Assembly (NCBI RefSeq): GCF_007988865.1
Contig: NZ_BJUY01000019.1
Span: forward strand, 1-37,702
DNA length: 37,702 nucleotides
Source: Alkalibacterium kapii
GTDB lineage: Bacteria; Bacillota; Bacilli; Lactobacillales; Carnobacteriaceae_A
Direction of reading: 5' to 3'
A program made the translations under genes and the position numbers. This document shows positions 1 through 8,756 of this stretch, piece by piece. The notes beneath the pieces are model-generated. The model did not search any database. It was not told where the DNA came from and saw only the letters and a list, made by a program, of their open reading frames with translations. Each line of letters starts with the position of its first letter. Positions within the stretch are counted from its first letter, which is position 1.

Positions 1-1
1 T

Positions 2-796
2 TATTACTTTCTTGATTACAATTATGAAAGGATACGTAATCTTTCTACCGGCGCAGGTGGAAGAGGCGGATTGAATTTAAAAATAATAGGTAATATAAAA
101 ATTCCAACTCCGACTTTAGCTGAACAAGAAAAAATTGCTAATATAATTACTACTTGGGACAAAGCAATAGAATTAAAGCAGCAACTAATCGACTTGAAAA
201 AAGAACAGAAAAAAGGATTAATGCAGAAATTGCTGACAGATCGTAATTTATTGATTGAACCACAATCTTATACCATGAAATTAGGGGATAAATGTAGTAT
301 CTCTACGGGTGACAAAAACAACCAAGATAAAAGCAAAGATGGCGAGTACCCGTTCTTTGTTCGTTCCGAGAACATAGAAAAAATAAATACGTACTCTTAT
401 AACGGGGAAGCTATATTAATACCAGGTGATGGAAGGATTGGTCAAATATTTCATTATATCAATGGAAAGTTTGACTTTCATCAAAGGGTTTATAAGATAA
501 GTGATTTTTCACGAGATGTTAGTGGAAAATATATTTATTACTATTTAAATCAATTCTTTTTAAAACATGCTTTAAAGTTCTCAGCGAAAGCTACTGTTGA
601 CTCACTTAGAATGCCTATGTTAACAGATTTCTCTATAAATTTACCTAGTCTAAAAAAACAGAAAAAAATAGTGGAAATTTTGGATGTAGTTGAAAAACAA
701 CTTGAACTCCAGAATATTGAATTGGACTTGCTAAAACAGCAAAAAAAAGGTCTCATGCAACAACTATTAACTGGAAAAACAAGAGTGAAGGTGTAA
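2..796 (+). CDS. hsdS: Type I restriction-modification specificity subunit HsdS (5' truncated by window)
   Basis: This is the DNA-recognition (S) subunit of a type I restriction-modification enzyme, which directs HsdM and HsdR to a bipartite target. The frame is open from base 2, so the start codon lies outside the window and an internal TTG at 71 is not the start. What is visible is the end of the first target-recognition domain (STGAGGRGGL, then IPTPTLAEQEKI), a central helical conserved region ending KEQKKGLMQKLLT, a second recognition domain (about residues 95-215 of the visible part), and a distal helical region ending LKQQKKGLMQQLLTGK. The two helical regions are clear copies of each other, as expected for the two-fold pseudo-symmetric S subunit. 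It is 34 bp upstream of hsdR and presumably downstream of hsdM. Family assignment is firm; the recognised DNA sequence cannot be deduced. Confidence 0.93.
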   Translation, partial: YYFLDYNYERIRNLSTGAGGRGGLNLKIIGNIKIPTPTLAEQEKIANIITTWDKAIELKQQLIDLKKEQKKGLMQKLLTDRNLLIEPQSYTMKLGDKCSISTGDKNNQDKSKDGEYPFFVRSENIEKINTYSYNGEAILIPGDGRIGQIFHYINGKFDFHQRVYKISDFSRDVSGKYIYYYLNQFFLKHALKFSAKATVDSLRMPMLTDFSINLPSLKKQKKIVEILDVVEKQLELQNIELDLLKQQKKGLMQQLLTGKTRVKV

Positions 797-830
797 ACCT
801 TCCTCTTACTACATACACGGAGGTGAAGAA

Positions 831-3800
831 ATGCAGACACCAAAAAGTCACGAGCTGGCAATCAGTCAAGAACCCGCACTGCAAGTGCTGACTGAGCTGG
901 GCTACACTTACTTATCGCCAGAAGAAGTTAAGGGAAAGCGTAAAAGTAAGTATGACGTGTTACTCCTAGATGTGCTTGAACGCCAATTAAAGAACCTAAA
1001 TAAATTTGAATATAAAAATGAAACCTACGCATTCAGCCAATCGACAGTGGAACAAGCGATTCGTGATCTGGATGAAGATTTGACAGACGGCTTAGTGAGG
1101 ACCAACGAAAAAATCTATGATTCATTGATGCTTGGACGCAGCTATGAGGAACATTTAAATGATGGCTCTAAAAAGTCATTCACCATGCAGTATATTGACT
1201 GGGATAATCCTGAAAATAACGTCTATCATGTGACACAAGAGTTCGAGGTCGAAAGACAAAATGGTGAGGGAACAGCGCGTCCGGATGTTCTTGTATTCAT
1301 TAATGGGATTCCTTTAGGCGTCATTGAATGCAAACGGGCTTCAGTATCGACAGATCAAGCAGTCAGTCAGATGATCCGTAATCAGAAGAAAGAATATATC
1401 CCACAGTTATTTAAATTCGTTCAACTCGTTATGGCTTCCAATAAAAATGAAGTAAAGTACGCGACAGTCAATACGCCGAAGAAATTCTGGTCGGTCTGGA
1501 AAGAAGAAGACACCGTTTGGTTGGATAAAACGTTGAATCATGTGGTTAAAGACAGGTTAGTAACGACACAGGATCGCAACCTCATTTCATTGTTTCATCC
1601 CACACGTTTTTTAGATTTGATCAAGTACTTTATCATCTTTGACAAAAACGAGAAGAAAATCGCACGATACCAGCAGTTTTTTGCTGTGAAAGAAATCATT
1701 GACACAGTCGAAGAAAGAGACGAAAAAGGCAATAGACAATCAGGTGTCATTTGGCATACCCAAGGCTCTGGGAAGTCTTTAACGATGGTAATGCTGGCCA
1801 AATACATTCTGACAGAACTTTGGAGCTATAATCCAAAGGTGATTGTCGTTACAGACCGAATCGATCTCGACAAACAGATCCATCAGACTTTTAACCATTC
1901 GCGTTTAAAAGCCAGTAAAGCGAACTCGGGTAAGCATTTAGTCGAACTGATTAATGATAACAATGCGGATGTCGTTACGACACTCATCCATAAATTCGAC
2001 ACAGCAGTAAGAAATCAAGAGCCCGTCAAGTCGAAAGATATTTTCGTTCTAGTAGATGAATCGCACCGGACTCAATACGGTGAGTTGAACATCAAGATGA
2101 AAAAAGTATTTCCGAATGCTTCTTATCTCGGTTTTACAGGCACTCCCTTGATGAAAAAAGAAAAAAATACAATGGTGAAATTCGGCAAACTCATCCATCA
2201 GTACACTATTTCAGATGGTGTTAAAGACAAAGCGATCTTACCACTTTTGTATGAGGGAAGAATGGTAGAACAGTCTGTAAACAGAAAAGCAATCGACCAC
2301 CGCCTAGAAACGATCACACGCAATTTGAATGAAGAACAAAAGAATGAAGTGATGCAAAAATGGAGTCAGTTCGAGCGTATTGCTTCGAGTGATCAGCGTA
2401 TTCAAATGATTGCTTTGGATATTAATGACCATTACGTCAGGAATTACAAGACAGCTGGTTCGCAGTTCAAGGCAATGCTGGCAACGAACAGTAAAATCGA
2501 AGCGGTTCGCTATCTGGAAGCTTTTGAAGATTATGGGGACTTGAATGCAGCCGTCGTAATTTCGCCACCAGATCAGCGTGAAGGACACGACGAGGTGGAC
2601 TCACAATCAAAAGATAAAATTCAGAATTTTTGGAAACGAATGATGGACAAATACGGCGATGGCGAAAATTATGAAGATGGAATAAAAAATGAATTTGTCA
2701 ATGGAGATGACATCGATCTTTTGATTGTCGTCGATAAGTTACTGACCGGCTTTGATGCACCGAGAGCCTCTATCCTATATATTGACAAAGTCCTGAAAGA
2801 GCACAGCCTCCTCCAGGCCATCGCACGAGTGAATAGGTTATATGAAGGAAAAGATTATGGTATTATCATCGATTACCGTGGACTTCTTGAAAAACTGGAT
2901 GAAGCAATGGAAATGTATTCTGGTTCCGGCTTAGAAAACTTTGATCCAGATGATATTAAAGGTGCTCTTTATGATGTCGTCACTGTTATCGGAAAAATCC
3001 GACAACACTATTCTGATTTGTGGGACATCTTTAAAAAAATCAAAAATAAAGAAGATAGGGAAGAATATGAAGTCTTACTTGAAGATAAGGCTAAACGTGA
3101 CTTATTTTACGATACATTAAGTCAGTTCAGTCGTCATATGGCTATTGCTTTGGAATCTGAAAAGGTTTACGAGGCTTTAAGTCAAGAAGAACTCATGAAA
3201 TATAAACGCCACTTGAAATTCTTCCAGGATTTAAGACGAAGTGTGAAACTGCGTTATAGTGATTCCATCGATCATAAAAGTTATGAAGCAAAAATGCAGA
3301 AATTGATGGATCAATATATTGCGGCTGAAGATATGATGCAGATAACAAATCCGGTCGATATTTTAGACCGCGACCGATTTGAAGAGGAAATGAACCGTCT
3401 AGGATCCAAGCGTGCTAAAGCAGATGCTATACGCACACGATTGACTAAGAGTATCAATGTTAAATACGATGAGAATCCTACTTACTATGAGTCGTTTTCT
3501 AAACGTATTGAAAAAACCTTGGAAGAATACAAAGAAAAACGCATCACAGAGGCTGAGTATTGGCACCGAATGAACGAAATGAAGAAAGAATATCAGGAAG
3601 GCGCACCCGTTGACGACTATCCTTCCAAAATACAAAAGAATGCACATGCTCAAGCTTTCTACGGTGCAACAAAAGATATCTTTAAAGATATGGGTGATCT
3701 TGATGAATCAGACGCCTCTTATAGTGTTGCCGATTTGGCGGTAGAAGTAGATACAGTAGTGAAAGAAAACACTAAGGTAGATTGGTATGACAATCCTGAA

Positions 3801-3935
3801 GTTCATAATCGCATCGAGCAAGAATTAGACGACATGATTTTTGACTTCTTGAAAGAAAAAAGAATCGATATTAAATATGATGACATTGACAAGTGGATCG
3901 AACAAATAAAAACGATTGCGATGCGTCGCTATTAA
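831..3935 (+). CDS. hsdR: Type I restriction endonuclease subunit R (HsdR)
   Basis: This is the motor and nuclease subunit of the type I restriction complex; it translocates DNA with ATP and cuts unmethylated DNA. It has 1034 residues, the normal length for the family. The N-terminal PD-(D/E)xK nuclease shows RPD at 150-152 and ECKR at 166-169. The SF2 helicase motor shows Walker A TQGSGKS (310-316), the DESH box (409-412) and FTGTP (435-439). Motif VI-like QAIARVNR lies before the C-terminal helical domain that docks on HsdM/HsdS. The ATG at 831 follows GGAGGTG at a normal distance. It sits 34 bp after hsdS and 11 bp before the metallopeptidase gene, whose ribosome binding site overlaps the hsdR stop. 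All key motifs are intact, so the enzyme should be functional if hsdM is present upstream. Confidence 0.97.
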   Translation: MQTPKSHELAISQEPALQVLTELGYTYLSPEEVKGKRKSKYDVLLLDVLERQLKNLNKFEYKNETYAFSQSTVEQAIRDLDEDLTDGLVRTNEKIYDSLMLGRSYEEHLNDGSKKSFTMQYIDWDNPENNVYHVTQEFEVERQNGEGTARPDVLVFINGIPLGVIECKRASVSTDQAVSQMIRNQKKEYIPQLFKFVQLVMASNKNEVKYATVNTPKKFWSVWKEEDTVWLDKTLNHVVKDRLVTTQDRNLISLFHPTRFLDLIKYFIIFDKNEKKIARYQQFFAVKEIIDTVEERDEKGNRQSGVIWHTQGSGKSLTMVMLAKYILTELWSYNPKVIVVTDRIDLDKQIHQTFNHSRLKASKANSGKHLVELINDNNADVVTTLIHKFDTAVRNQEPVKSKDIFVLVDESHRTQYGELNIKMKKVFPNASYLGFTGTPLMKKEKNTMVKFGKLIHQYTISDGVKDKAILPLLYEGRMVEQSVNRKAIDHRLETITRNLNEEQKNEVMQKWSQFERIASSDQRIQMIALDINDHYVRNYKTAGSQFKAMLATNSKIEAVRYLEAFEDYGDLNAAVVISPPDQREGHDEVDSQSKDKIQNFWKRMMDKYGDGENYEDGIKNEFVNGDDIDLLIVVDKLLTGFDAPRASILYIDKVLKEHSLLQAIARVNRLYEGKDYGIIIDYRGLLEKLDEAMEMYSGSGLENFDPDDIKGALYDVVTVIGKIRQHYSDLWDIFKKIKNKEDREEYEVLLEDKAKRDLFYDTLSQFSRHMAIALESEKVYEALSQEELMKYKRHLKFFQDLRRSVKLRYSDSIDHKSYEAKMQKLMDQYIAAEDMMQITNPVDILDRDRFEEEMNRLGSKRAKADAIRTRLTKSINVKYDENPTYYESFSKRIEKTLEEYKEKRITEAEYWHRMNEMKKEYQEGAPVDDYPSKIQKNAHAQAFYGATKDIFKDMGDLDESDASYSVADLAVEVDTVVKENTKVDWYDNPEVHNRIEQELDDMIFDFLKEKRIDIKYDDIDKWIEQIKTIAMRRY

Positions 3936-3946
3936 GGTGAGTTAAA

Positions 3947-4672
3947 ATGAGTGCACATCATATTGATTTCAACAGCAAAAGAATTGAATTTGAAGTTGAA
4001 CGAAAAAACGTTAAAAATGTAAATGTTAATATCAAACCGGACAGAACAATAAAAGTATCAGCGAAAAGTTCTGTCCCACTAAGTTTTATACAGGGATTGA
4101 TTAGAAAAAAAGCCCCTTGGATATTAAACCAGATCAAAGAGTTTGAAGAAGTAGAACCCGAAAGGACAAGCGAGCGAGAATACGTCAGTGGGGAGTCTTA
4201 CAAGTATCTTGGGAAACAATATCGCTTGAGAGTACAGGAAACTGAAGACAAAGAAAGCGTGAAATATTTTAGAGGTTTTATTTATGTCTATGTTAAGGAT
4301 GCCTCTGACGTAAACAAAAAGAAACAATTGGTTGATGCCTGGTACAAAGAACGGGCAGATATCATTTTTAATGACTTATTCTCTAAAGTCTACCCAAAAA
4401 TGGAAAAATATAATGTGGACAAACCAGCATTACAAAGTCGGTTGATGAAAACGCGGTGGGGGTCAGCTTTGGTAGATAAAAATACGATTCATCTTAATCA
4501 GGACTTGATCAAAGCACCCAAACCCTGTATTGAGTACGTCATCCTGCATGAACTCATCCACTTTAAATACAACGACCATAGCCCTAAATTCTATGACATG
4601 TTGTATTCTATGATGCCAGACTGGAAAAAAAGAAAAGAGATACTGGATAAAGAAGTGGTGAAGGATTTGTAA
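3947..4672 (+). CDS. YgjP/DUF45-family (M48-like) metallopeptidase linked to hsdR
   Basis: A 241-residue predicted zinc metallopeptidase of the YgjP/DUF45 type. Visible signatures are TRWGS at 169-173 and the zinc-binding HELIH at 201-205 with a further histidine at 211 (HELIHFKYNDHSPKFY). There is no signal peptide or membrane segment, so it is probably cytoplasmic. The ATG lies 11 bp after the hsdR stop and its GGTGA ribosome binding site starts at the hsdR stop codon, so the two genes are almost certainly co-transcribed and probably translationally coupled. Genes of this family are often seen beside type I restriction genes, but I know of no settled role; a part in controlling restriction by proteolysis is only inference. 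The usual RWGSC motif reads RWGSA here. A near-perfect terminator follows. Confidence 0.85.
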   Translation: MSAHHIDFNSKRIEFEVERKNVKNVNVNIKPDRTIKVSAKSSVPLSFIQGLIRKKAPWILNQIKEFEEVEPERTSEREYVSGESYKYLGKQYRLRVQETEDKESVKYFRGFIYVYVKDASDVNKKKQLVDAWYKERADIIFNDLFSKVYPKMEKYNVDKPALQSRLMKTRWGSALVDKNTIHLNQDLIKAPKPCIEYVILHELIHFKYNDHSPKFYDMLYSMMPDWKKRKEILDKEVVKDL

Positions 4673-4739
4673 ATTAGTCAAGACGTGTATGGATTACCAG
4701 ATTTATGATGAAAATGTTAAATTTACTACGATCAAAAAA

Positions 4740-4776
4740 GACCAAGTTGAGATGATCATCTCGACTTGGTCTTTTT
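4740..4776 (+). terminator. Bidirectional rho-independent terminator
   Basis: Bases 4740-4771 form an almost perfect 32-base palindrome (one G-U pair) flanked by an A-run on the left and a T-run on the right. It can end the restriction locus on the plus strand and the BaiN-pspC pair on the minus strand. Confidence 0.9.
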
Positions 4777-4782
4777 AAAATC

Positions 4783-4977
4783 TCAATAAAGCGTTCTTTC
4801 ACTTTCAGCCATTGTATTCGCTAGAATAATGTAAACAATTACGTTGGCAGGTAAAAAGATAAAAATCAGTCTGACTCCAAAAGAAGATATCCCAAAGAAT
4901 TCTGCAATACCGCCGCATACGCCATGTAATGCTTTATCCTTTGATGATTTTCTGAGCTTATGCTCCACCCTAAACAC
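4783..4977 (-). CDS. Small PspC-domain membrane protein
   Basis: A 64-residue protein with the PspC signature: a basic N-terminus, then ALHGVCGGIAEFFGI (about 16-30), then one hydrophobic segment (about 34-54) that should span the membrane. PspC domains occur in membrane stress proteins, either as partners of phage-shock systems or as stand-alone small proteins of unknown role; no other psp gene is visible here. It begins 10 bp after the stop of the flavoprotein gene and so shares its transcript. It ends at the bidirectional terminator at 4740-4776. The domain is clear; the function is not. Confidence 0.85.
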   Translation of the reverse strand: MFRVEHKLRKSSKDKALHGVCGGIAEFFGISSFGVRLIFIFLPANVIVYIILANTMAESERTLY

Positions 4978-4987
4978 ATCCTTTCTA

Positions 4988-6259
4988 TTACTGACTCAAG
5001 GAAGTTTCCGCAGCATGCATTCCAGCCACACGGCCAGTGATAAATGCACCGGTAATATTGTAACCGCCCGTGTACCCATTATAGTCCAGAATTTCTCCGG
5101 TAAAATACAGATTGTTTTTCTTCTTGCTTTCCAGAGTTTTGGGATTCACTTCTTTCGTATTTACGCCGCCCCCTGTAACGAACGCTTTTTCTATCGGGAG
5201 CGAACCGTGAACATCAAACTGGAAGTCTTTCAAGAAAGTAATGATCTGGTCGATCTCTTTAGAATTTAAAGTCTTGAAGGCTCTGTCGCTGTCAATAGAA
5301 TGACGCTCCAGTCCAAACAGGATATAGCGTTCAGGTCCGAATTGTTTCAAGACGTTTTTGATGCTCTTATCACCTTCAGATCTTTTTAATTGAGAGAAGG
5401 CCTGATTCAATTCGCCGGCAGTCATATCGGGTAGAGAATCGATCGCCATTGTTGCCGCATCGGTTTTGTCGCGTTTCATGGTTTGAAGGGCAAACATGGA
5501 ACAGCGCAAGACAGCTGGTCCTGAAATACCCAAATGAGTGAAGATCATATCCATGCGATGCGTGACCACGTTTTTTCTTTTCTTGTTCAATACTTTTAAG
5601 TCGATATCTCTTAAAGACAATCCTTGAAGCGTACGTTCCTTGATAAACGTTTCTTCAGAAGTTAAAGGGACTTCGGTGGGATAAAGCTCTTTGATCGTGT
5701 GACCGGCTTTTTTAGCCCATTTGTATCCATCACCAGTCGATCCTGTTTTAGGCATGGCACGCCCGCCAGTGGATAAAATAACGGAAGTGGCCTGAAATTC
5801 TCGTCCGTCTTCGAGTCTGACACCTGTCACTTTTTCTTCATCATATAAAACGGTCTCTACAGGTGCATTGGTGTATAAATCGATAGACAAATCTTCTATG
5901 ATCTGTTTCAGAGCATTGACAATGGTCCGGGATTTATCCGTCGTTGGGAACATGCGCCCATGATCTTCTTCCTTTAAGGCAATGCCTCGAGAACGGAAAA
6001 AATTCATTATATCGTAATTGTCGTATTGATAAAAGGCGCTGTACAAAAAGCGTCCGTTGCCAGGAATGTGAGCAATGATTTCTTCTTTATCGCGATTGTT
6101 CGTGACATTACAGCGTCCGTTTCCTGTCACTAAAAGTTTTCGTCCAACAAATTTGTTTTTTTCGATCAGTCCAACAGTAGCGCCATGTTCAGCTGCAGAG
6201 ATCGCAGCCATCATTCCACTTGTTCCGCCACCAATTACAAGGACATCATAATGTGTCAT
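4988..6259 (-). CDS. BaiN/HI0933-family FAD-dependent oxidoreductase
   Basis: A 423-residue flavoprotein of the HI0933/BaiN (YhiN-like) family. The N-terminal Rossmann fold for FAD has VIGGGTSGMMAAISAAEHG at about 7-25, followed by the family-typical GNGRCNVTN (46-54) and GRMFPTTDKS. The C-terminus carries the second FAD contact (VTGGGVNTKEVNP and FTGEILDYNGYTGGYN). No signal peptide, so cytosolic. Members include the BaiN bile-acid reductase, but most have no proven substrate, so a bile-acid role should not be assumed. The ATG follows an AGAGGAAA ribosome binding site. It is transcribed divergently from the photolyase, and pspC lies directly downstream in the same orientation. Confidence 0.9.
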   Translation of the reverse strand: MTHYDVLVIGGGTSGMMAAISAAEHGATVGLIEKNKFVGRKLLVTGNGRCNVTNNRDKEEIIAHIPGNGRFLYSAFYQYDNYDIMNFFRSRGIALKEEDHGRMFPTTDKSRTIVNALKQIIEDLSIDLYTNAPVETVLYDEEKVTGVRLEDGREFQATSVILSTGGRAMPKTGSTGDGYKWAKKAGHTIKELYPTEVPLTSEETFIKERTLQGLSLRDIDLKVLNKKRKNVVTHRMDMIFTHLGISGPAVLRCSMFALQTMKRDKTDAATMAIDSLPDMTAGELNQAFSQLKRSEGDKSIKNVLKQFGPERYILFGLERHSIDSDRAFKTLNSKEIDQIITFLKDFQFDVHGSLPIEKAFVTGGGVNTKEVNPKTLESKKKNNLYFTGEILDYNGYTGGYNITGAFITGRVAGMHAAETSLSQ

Positions 6260-6454
6260 TTGTATTTCCTCTTTCCTGTTGCTTTTGTCTCAGTTACTTT
6301 AACATAATTAGCGTTCTTAGACTAGCTGTTTTAAAATGAAAAAACAAATATAATCAATGATACCGTGATGTAAACGCAAAGGGAGTGAATGATAGGATAA
6401 CAAAATCGAATGTATGATAAAATAAAAAGAGAAGCAAGTATGAGGAGGAACATG

Positions 6455-7870
6455 ATGGTAGCTGTTATGTGGTTTAGAAGGGATTTAAGACTGGAAGACA
6501 ATACGGCGCTCAAACAGGCCCTTTTGGAATCGGATAAACTGATTCTACTTTTTCATGTCAATCCAGCGCAGTTTCTAGATGAAAATTCTCTCAATATGTC
6601 TGCATTTTTCAATAGTGTGGAAACATTTAGAAAGAAGGTGGCGGAAGAAGGCGCCACACTGCAAATAGTTTACGGAGAATTAGAAGAAGTGTTCAAAAAA
6701 TTAAAGGAAAAAGTCCCTGACTGGTCCGATATTTATGTCAATAGAGACGAAAGCGGCTTTGGCTTGGAACGAGATAAAAAAGCAGGGGAGATGTTCCAGG
6801 AACTCGATGTCTCCGCCCATGGTTTTCATGACCATTATATTCACTCGGCCCAGGAAATAAAAACCAATGCAGGAACGCCTTATAAGGTATTCACCCCTTA
6901 CTATAACAAGTGGAAAGAACGTCCTAAACCAGGCATCATTGAAACGGATTTCAGCAGTAAAACATGTCTGAAAGATAAATTGTTCCCGGAGGATATGAAT
7001 AAATTTCAGGAGTTATTAGATGACCTTGCTCTTTTACCCGACCTAGAATTAGGTACAGATAAAGCACAGGAGCGTTTGGATGAATTTATTGAAAATGATC
7101 TAGCCCAGTACGAAGAAGCCAGAGATTTTCCTTTAAAAGATGCGACCAGTCGTCTGTCTAAACACTTACGAACAGGCGAACTATCGATTCGGACCGTTTA
7201 CAACAAAGTAATGGATGCAAATCAGACGAAAGGACGATCAACTTTCATCCAGGAACTTGCCTGGCGTGACTTTTACAATATGATTTACGCCTCACATCCT
7301 GATCAGAAAGACGTAGCAATCAAAAAAGCTTTTACAAAAGTAGAGTGGGATAATAACGAAGAAAATTTCAAAGCCTGGAAAGAAGGTAAGACAGGCTTTC
7401 CTATAGTAGATGCGGCTATGCGCCAACTCAATGGAACAGGGTGGATGCATAATCGTCTGCGCATGATCACTGCGTCCTTTTTAACGAAAGACTTGCTTAT
7501 CGACTGGCGATGGGGCGAGCGATATTTTCAGGAGAAGCTGATCGATTATGACTCGGCCAGCAATATCGGTGGATGGCAATGGGCTGCGTCAACTGGTACA
7601 GACGGTGTACCATATTTCAGGATTTTTAATCCTACGACCCAATCAGAAAGATTCGATAAAAAAGGCGACTTTATAAGAAAATTTGTGCCGGAATTAAACC
7701 ATGTTCAAGGTAAAAAAATACACCAGCCTGAAAAGCTTACCGAAAAAGAACAAAAAGAATACAATGTGATTATTGGAAAAGATTATCCGAATCCCATTGT
7801 TTCACACAAAAATAAAAGGAAACTTGCCATAAAAGCGTTTGAAAAAAGTAAAAAAGTAATGGAAGAGTGA
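6455..7870 (+). CDS. phr: Deoxyribodipyrimidine photolyase (class I CPD type)
   Basis: A light-driven flavoenzyme that splits UV-induced cyclobutane pyrimidine dimers. The N-terminal antenna-binding alpha/beta domain starts MWFRRDLRLEDNTAL. The C-terminal FAD and DNA-binding helical domain contains GFPIVDAAMRQL, GWMHNRLRMITASFL, DWRWGERYF and GGWQWAASTGTDGVPYF, very close to E. coli PhrB as I recall it. Length of about 471 residues is normal. I place the start at the second of two adjacent ATGs because AGGAGG (6443-6448) is 6 bp from 6455 but only 3 bp from 6452; an upstream in-frame ATG at 6410 has no ribosome binding site and overlaps a TATGAT that could be a -10 box. Antenna chromophore type cannot be told. 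Confidence 0.95.
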   Translation: MVAVMWFRRDLRLEDNTALKQALLESDKLILLFHVNPAQFLDENSLNMSAFFNSVETFRKKVAEEGATLQIVYGELEEVFKKLKEKVPDWSDIYVNRDESGFGLERDKKAGEMFQELDVSAHGFHDHYIHSAQEIKTNAGTPYKVFTPYYNKWKERPKPGIIETDFSSKTCLKDKLFPEDMNKFQELLDDLALLPDLELGTDKAQERLDEFIENDLAQYEEARDFPLKDATSRLSKHLRTGELSIRTVYNKVMDANQTKGRSTFIQELAWRDFYNMIYASHPDQKDVAIKKAFTKVEWDNNEENFKAWKEGKTGFPIVDAAMRQLNGTGWMHNRLRMITASFLTKDLLIDWRWGERYFQEKLIDYDSASNIGGWQWAASTGTDGVPYFRIFNPTTQSERFDKKGDFIRKFVPELNHVQGKKIHQPEKLTEKEQKEYNVIIGKDYPNPIVSHKNKRKLAIKAFEKSKKVMEE

Positions 7871-7902
7871 TGAAGATAGCATTTAATAATGACTCTTAGT
7901 TA

Positions 7903-7932
7903 TTTGACCTATACTGACCAAAGGTGTATAAT
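7903..7932 (+). promoter_or_regulatory. clpP promoter with overlapping CtsR-like operator
   Basis: TTGACC (7904-7909), a 17-bp spacer and a perfect TATAAT (7927-7932) form a vegetative promoter about 70 bp before clpP. The -35 is embedded in TTTGACC-TAT-ACTGACC (7903-7919), the inverse form of the CtsR heptad repeat RGTCAAA-NAN-RGTCAAA: one heptad is perfect, the other differs at two bases, and the spacer centre differs. CtsR represses clp genes until heat or other protein stress inactivates it. The overlap with the -35 fits repression by blocking RNA polymerase. Confidence 0.8.
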
Positions 7933-8001
7933 CGTTTTAGATTCATTTAAAAGATTAAATATGCTACACTAATTTAGACATATATATTAGGAGGAAGTTA
8001 C

Positions 8002-8598
8002 ATGAATTTAGTACCAACAGTTATTGAACAATCCCCACGTGGTGAGCGTGCTTATGATATTTACTCACGTTTACTGAAAGACCGTATCATCATGCTTGGT
8101 GGACCGATCGACGATCAAGTGGCTAACTCAGTCATTGCCCAGTTGTTATTCCTGGATGCCCAAGATCCTGAGAAAGATATTTACCTTTACATCAACTCTC
8201 CAGGTGGAAGTGTCACAGCAGGACTGGCTATTTTTGATACAATGAACTTCATTAAAGCAGACGTTCAGACGATCGCTATCGGACTTGCTGCTTCTATGGG
8301 AAGTTTCCTGCTTGCAGCCGGTGTGAAAGGTAAACGTTTTGCCTTGCCGAACTCTGAGATCATGATCCACCAGCCATTAGGCGGTGCGCAGGGTCAGGCA
8401 ACGGAAATCGAAATCGCCGCCAAGCATATCCTGAGAACCAGAGACCGCTTGAACAAGATCCTGGTCGAACGTACAGGTCAGACGATGGACGTTATCGAAC
8501 GCGACACAGACCGTGACTTCTTCATGACGGCCGATGAAGCGAAAGAATATGGCTTAGTGGATGAGATCATGGATACATCTGCAGACTTAACTAAATAA
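8002..8598 (+). CDS. clpP: ATP-dependent Clp protease proteolytic subunit ClpP
   Basis: The serine protease chamber of Clp proteases; a tetradecamer that degrades proteins unfolded by ClpX, ClpC or ClpE, including tmRNA-tagged ones. It has 198 residues, and the catalytic triad falls at the canonical positions: Ser98 (AASMGS), His123 (MIHQP) and Asp172 (TDRDF). The ribosome binding site AGGAGG lies before the ATG. It is monocistronic: a strong promoter with a CtsR-like site lies upstream and a long hairpin terminator downstream. Nothing is missing or unusual. Confidence 0.98.
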   Translation: MNLVPTVIEQSPRGERAYDIYSRLLKDRIIMLGGPIDDQVANSVIAQLLFLDAQDPEKDIYLYINSPGGSVTAGLAIFDTMNFIKADVQTIAIGLAASMGSFLLAAGVKGKRFALPNSEIMIHQPLGGAQGQATEIEIAAKHILRTRDRLNKILVERTGQTMDVIERDTDRDFFMTADEAKEYGLVDEIMDTSADLTK

Positions 8599-8603
8599 TC
8601 GAT

Positions 8604-8646
8604 GTATAAAAAAGACCTGCTCATTTTGAGTAGGTCTTTTTTATAC
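8604..8646 (+). terminator. clpP rho-independent terminator
   Basis: A 19-bp stem (8604-8622 with 8628-8646, one G-T pair) and a five-base loop ATTTT. GC-rich core GACCTGCTC/GAGTAGGTC is flanked by A6 and T6, so it could act in both directions. Confidence 0.9.
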
Positions 8647-8756
8647 ACCAAAAGTAAGCCTATGAAAGTCTTTACAAATCGTTTGACTGGTCATCCATTT
8701 TTATCAGGAGTATACTTAAGAAAGTGAAGAATTAGTGAAAGGAGGTCGTTAAGGGA

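Noticed and set aside
4844-5269. Plus-strand open frame of 141 codons across pspC and the flavoprotein gene
   Set aside because: It is antisense to two clear genes and has neither family resemblance nor a ribosome binding site.
8683-8716. Promoter TTGACT...TATACT before the DsbA-like gene
   Set aside because: The spacer is 22 bp, too long for a vegetative promoter, and no better pair was found.
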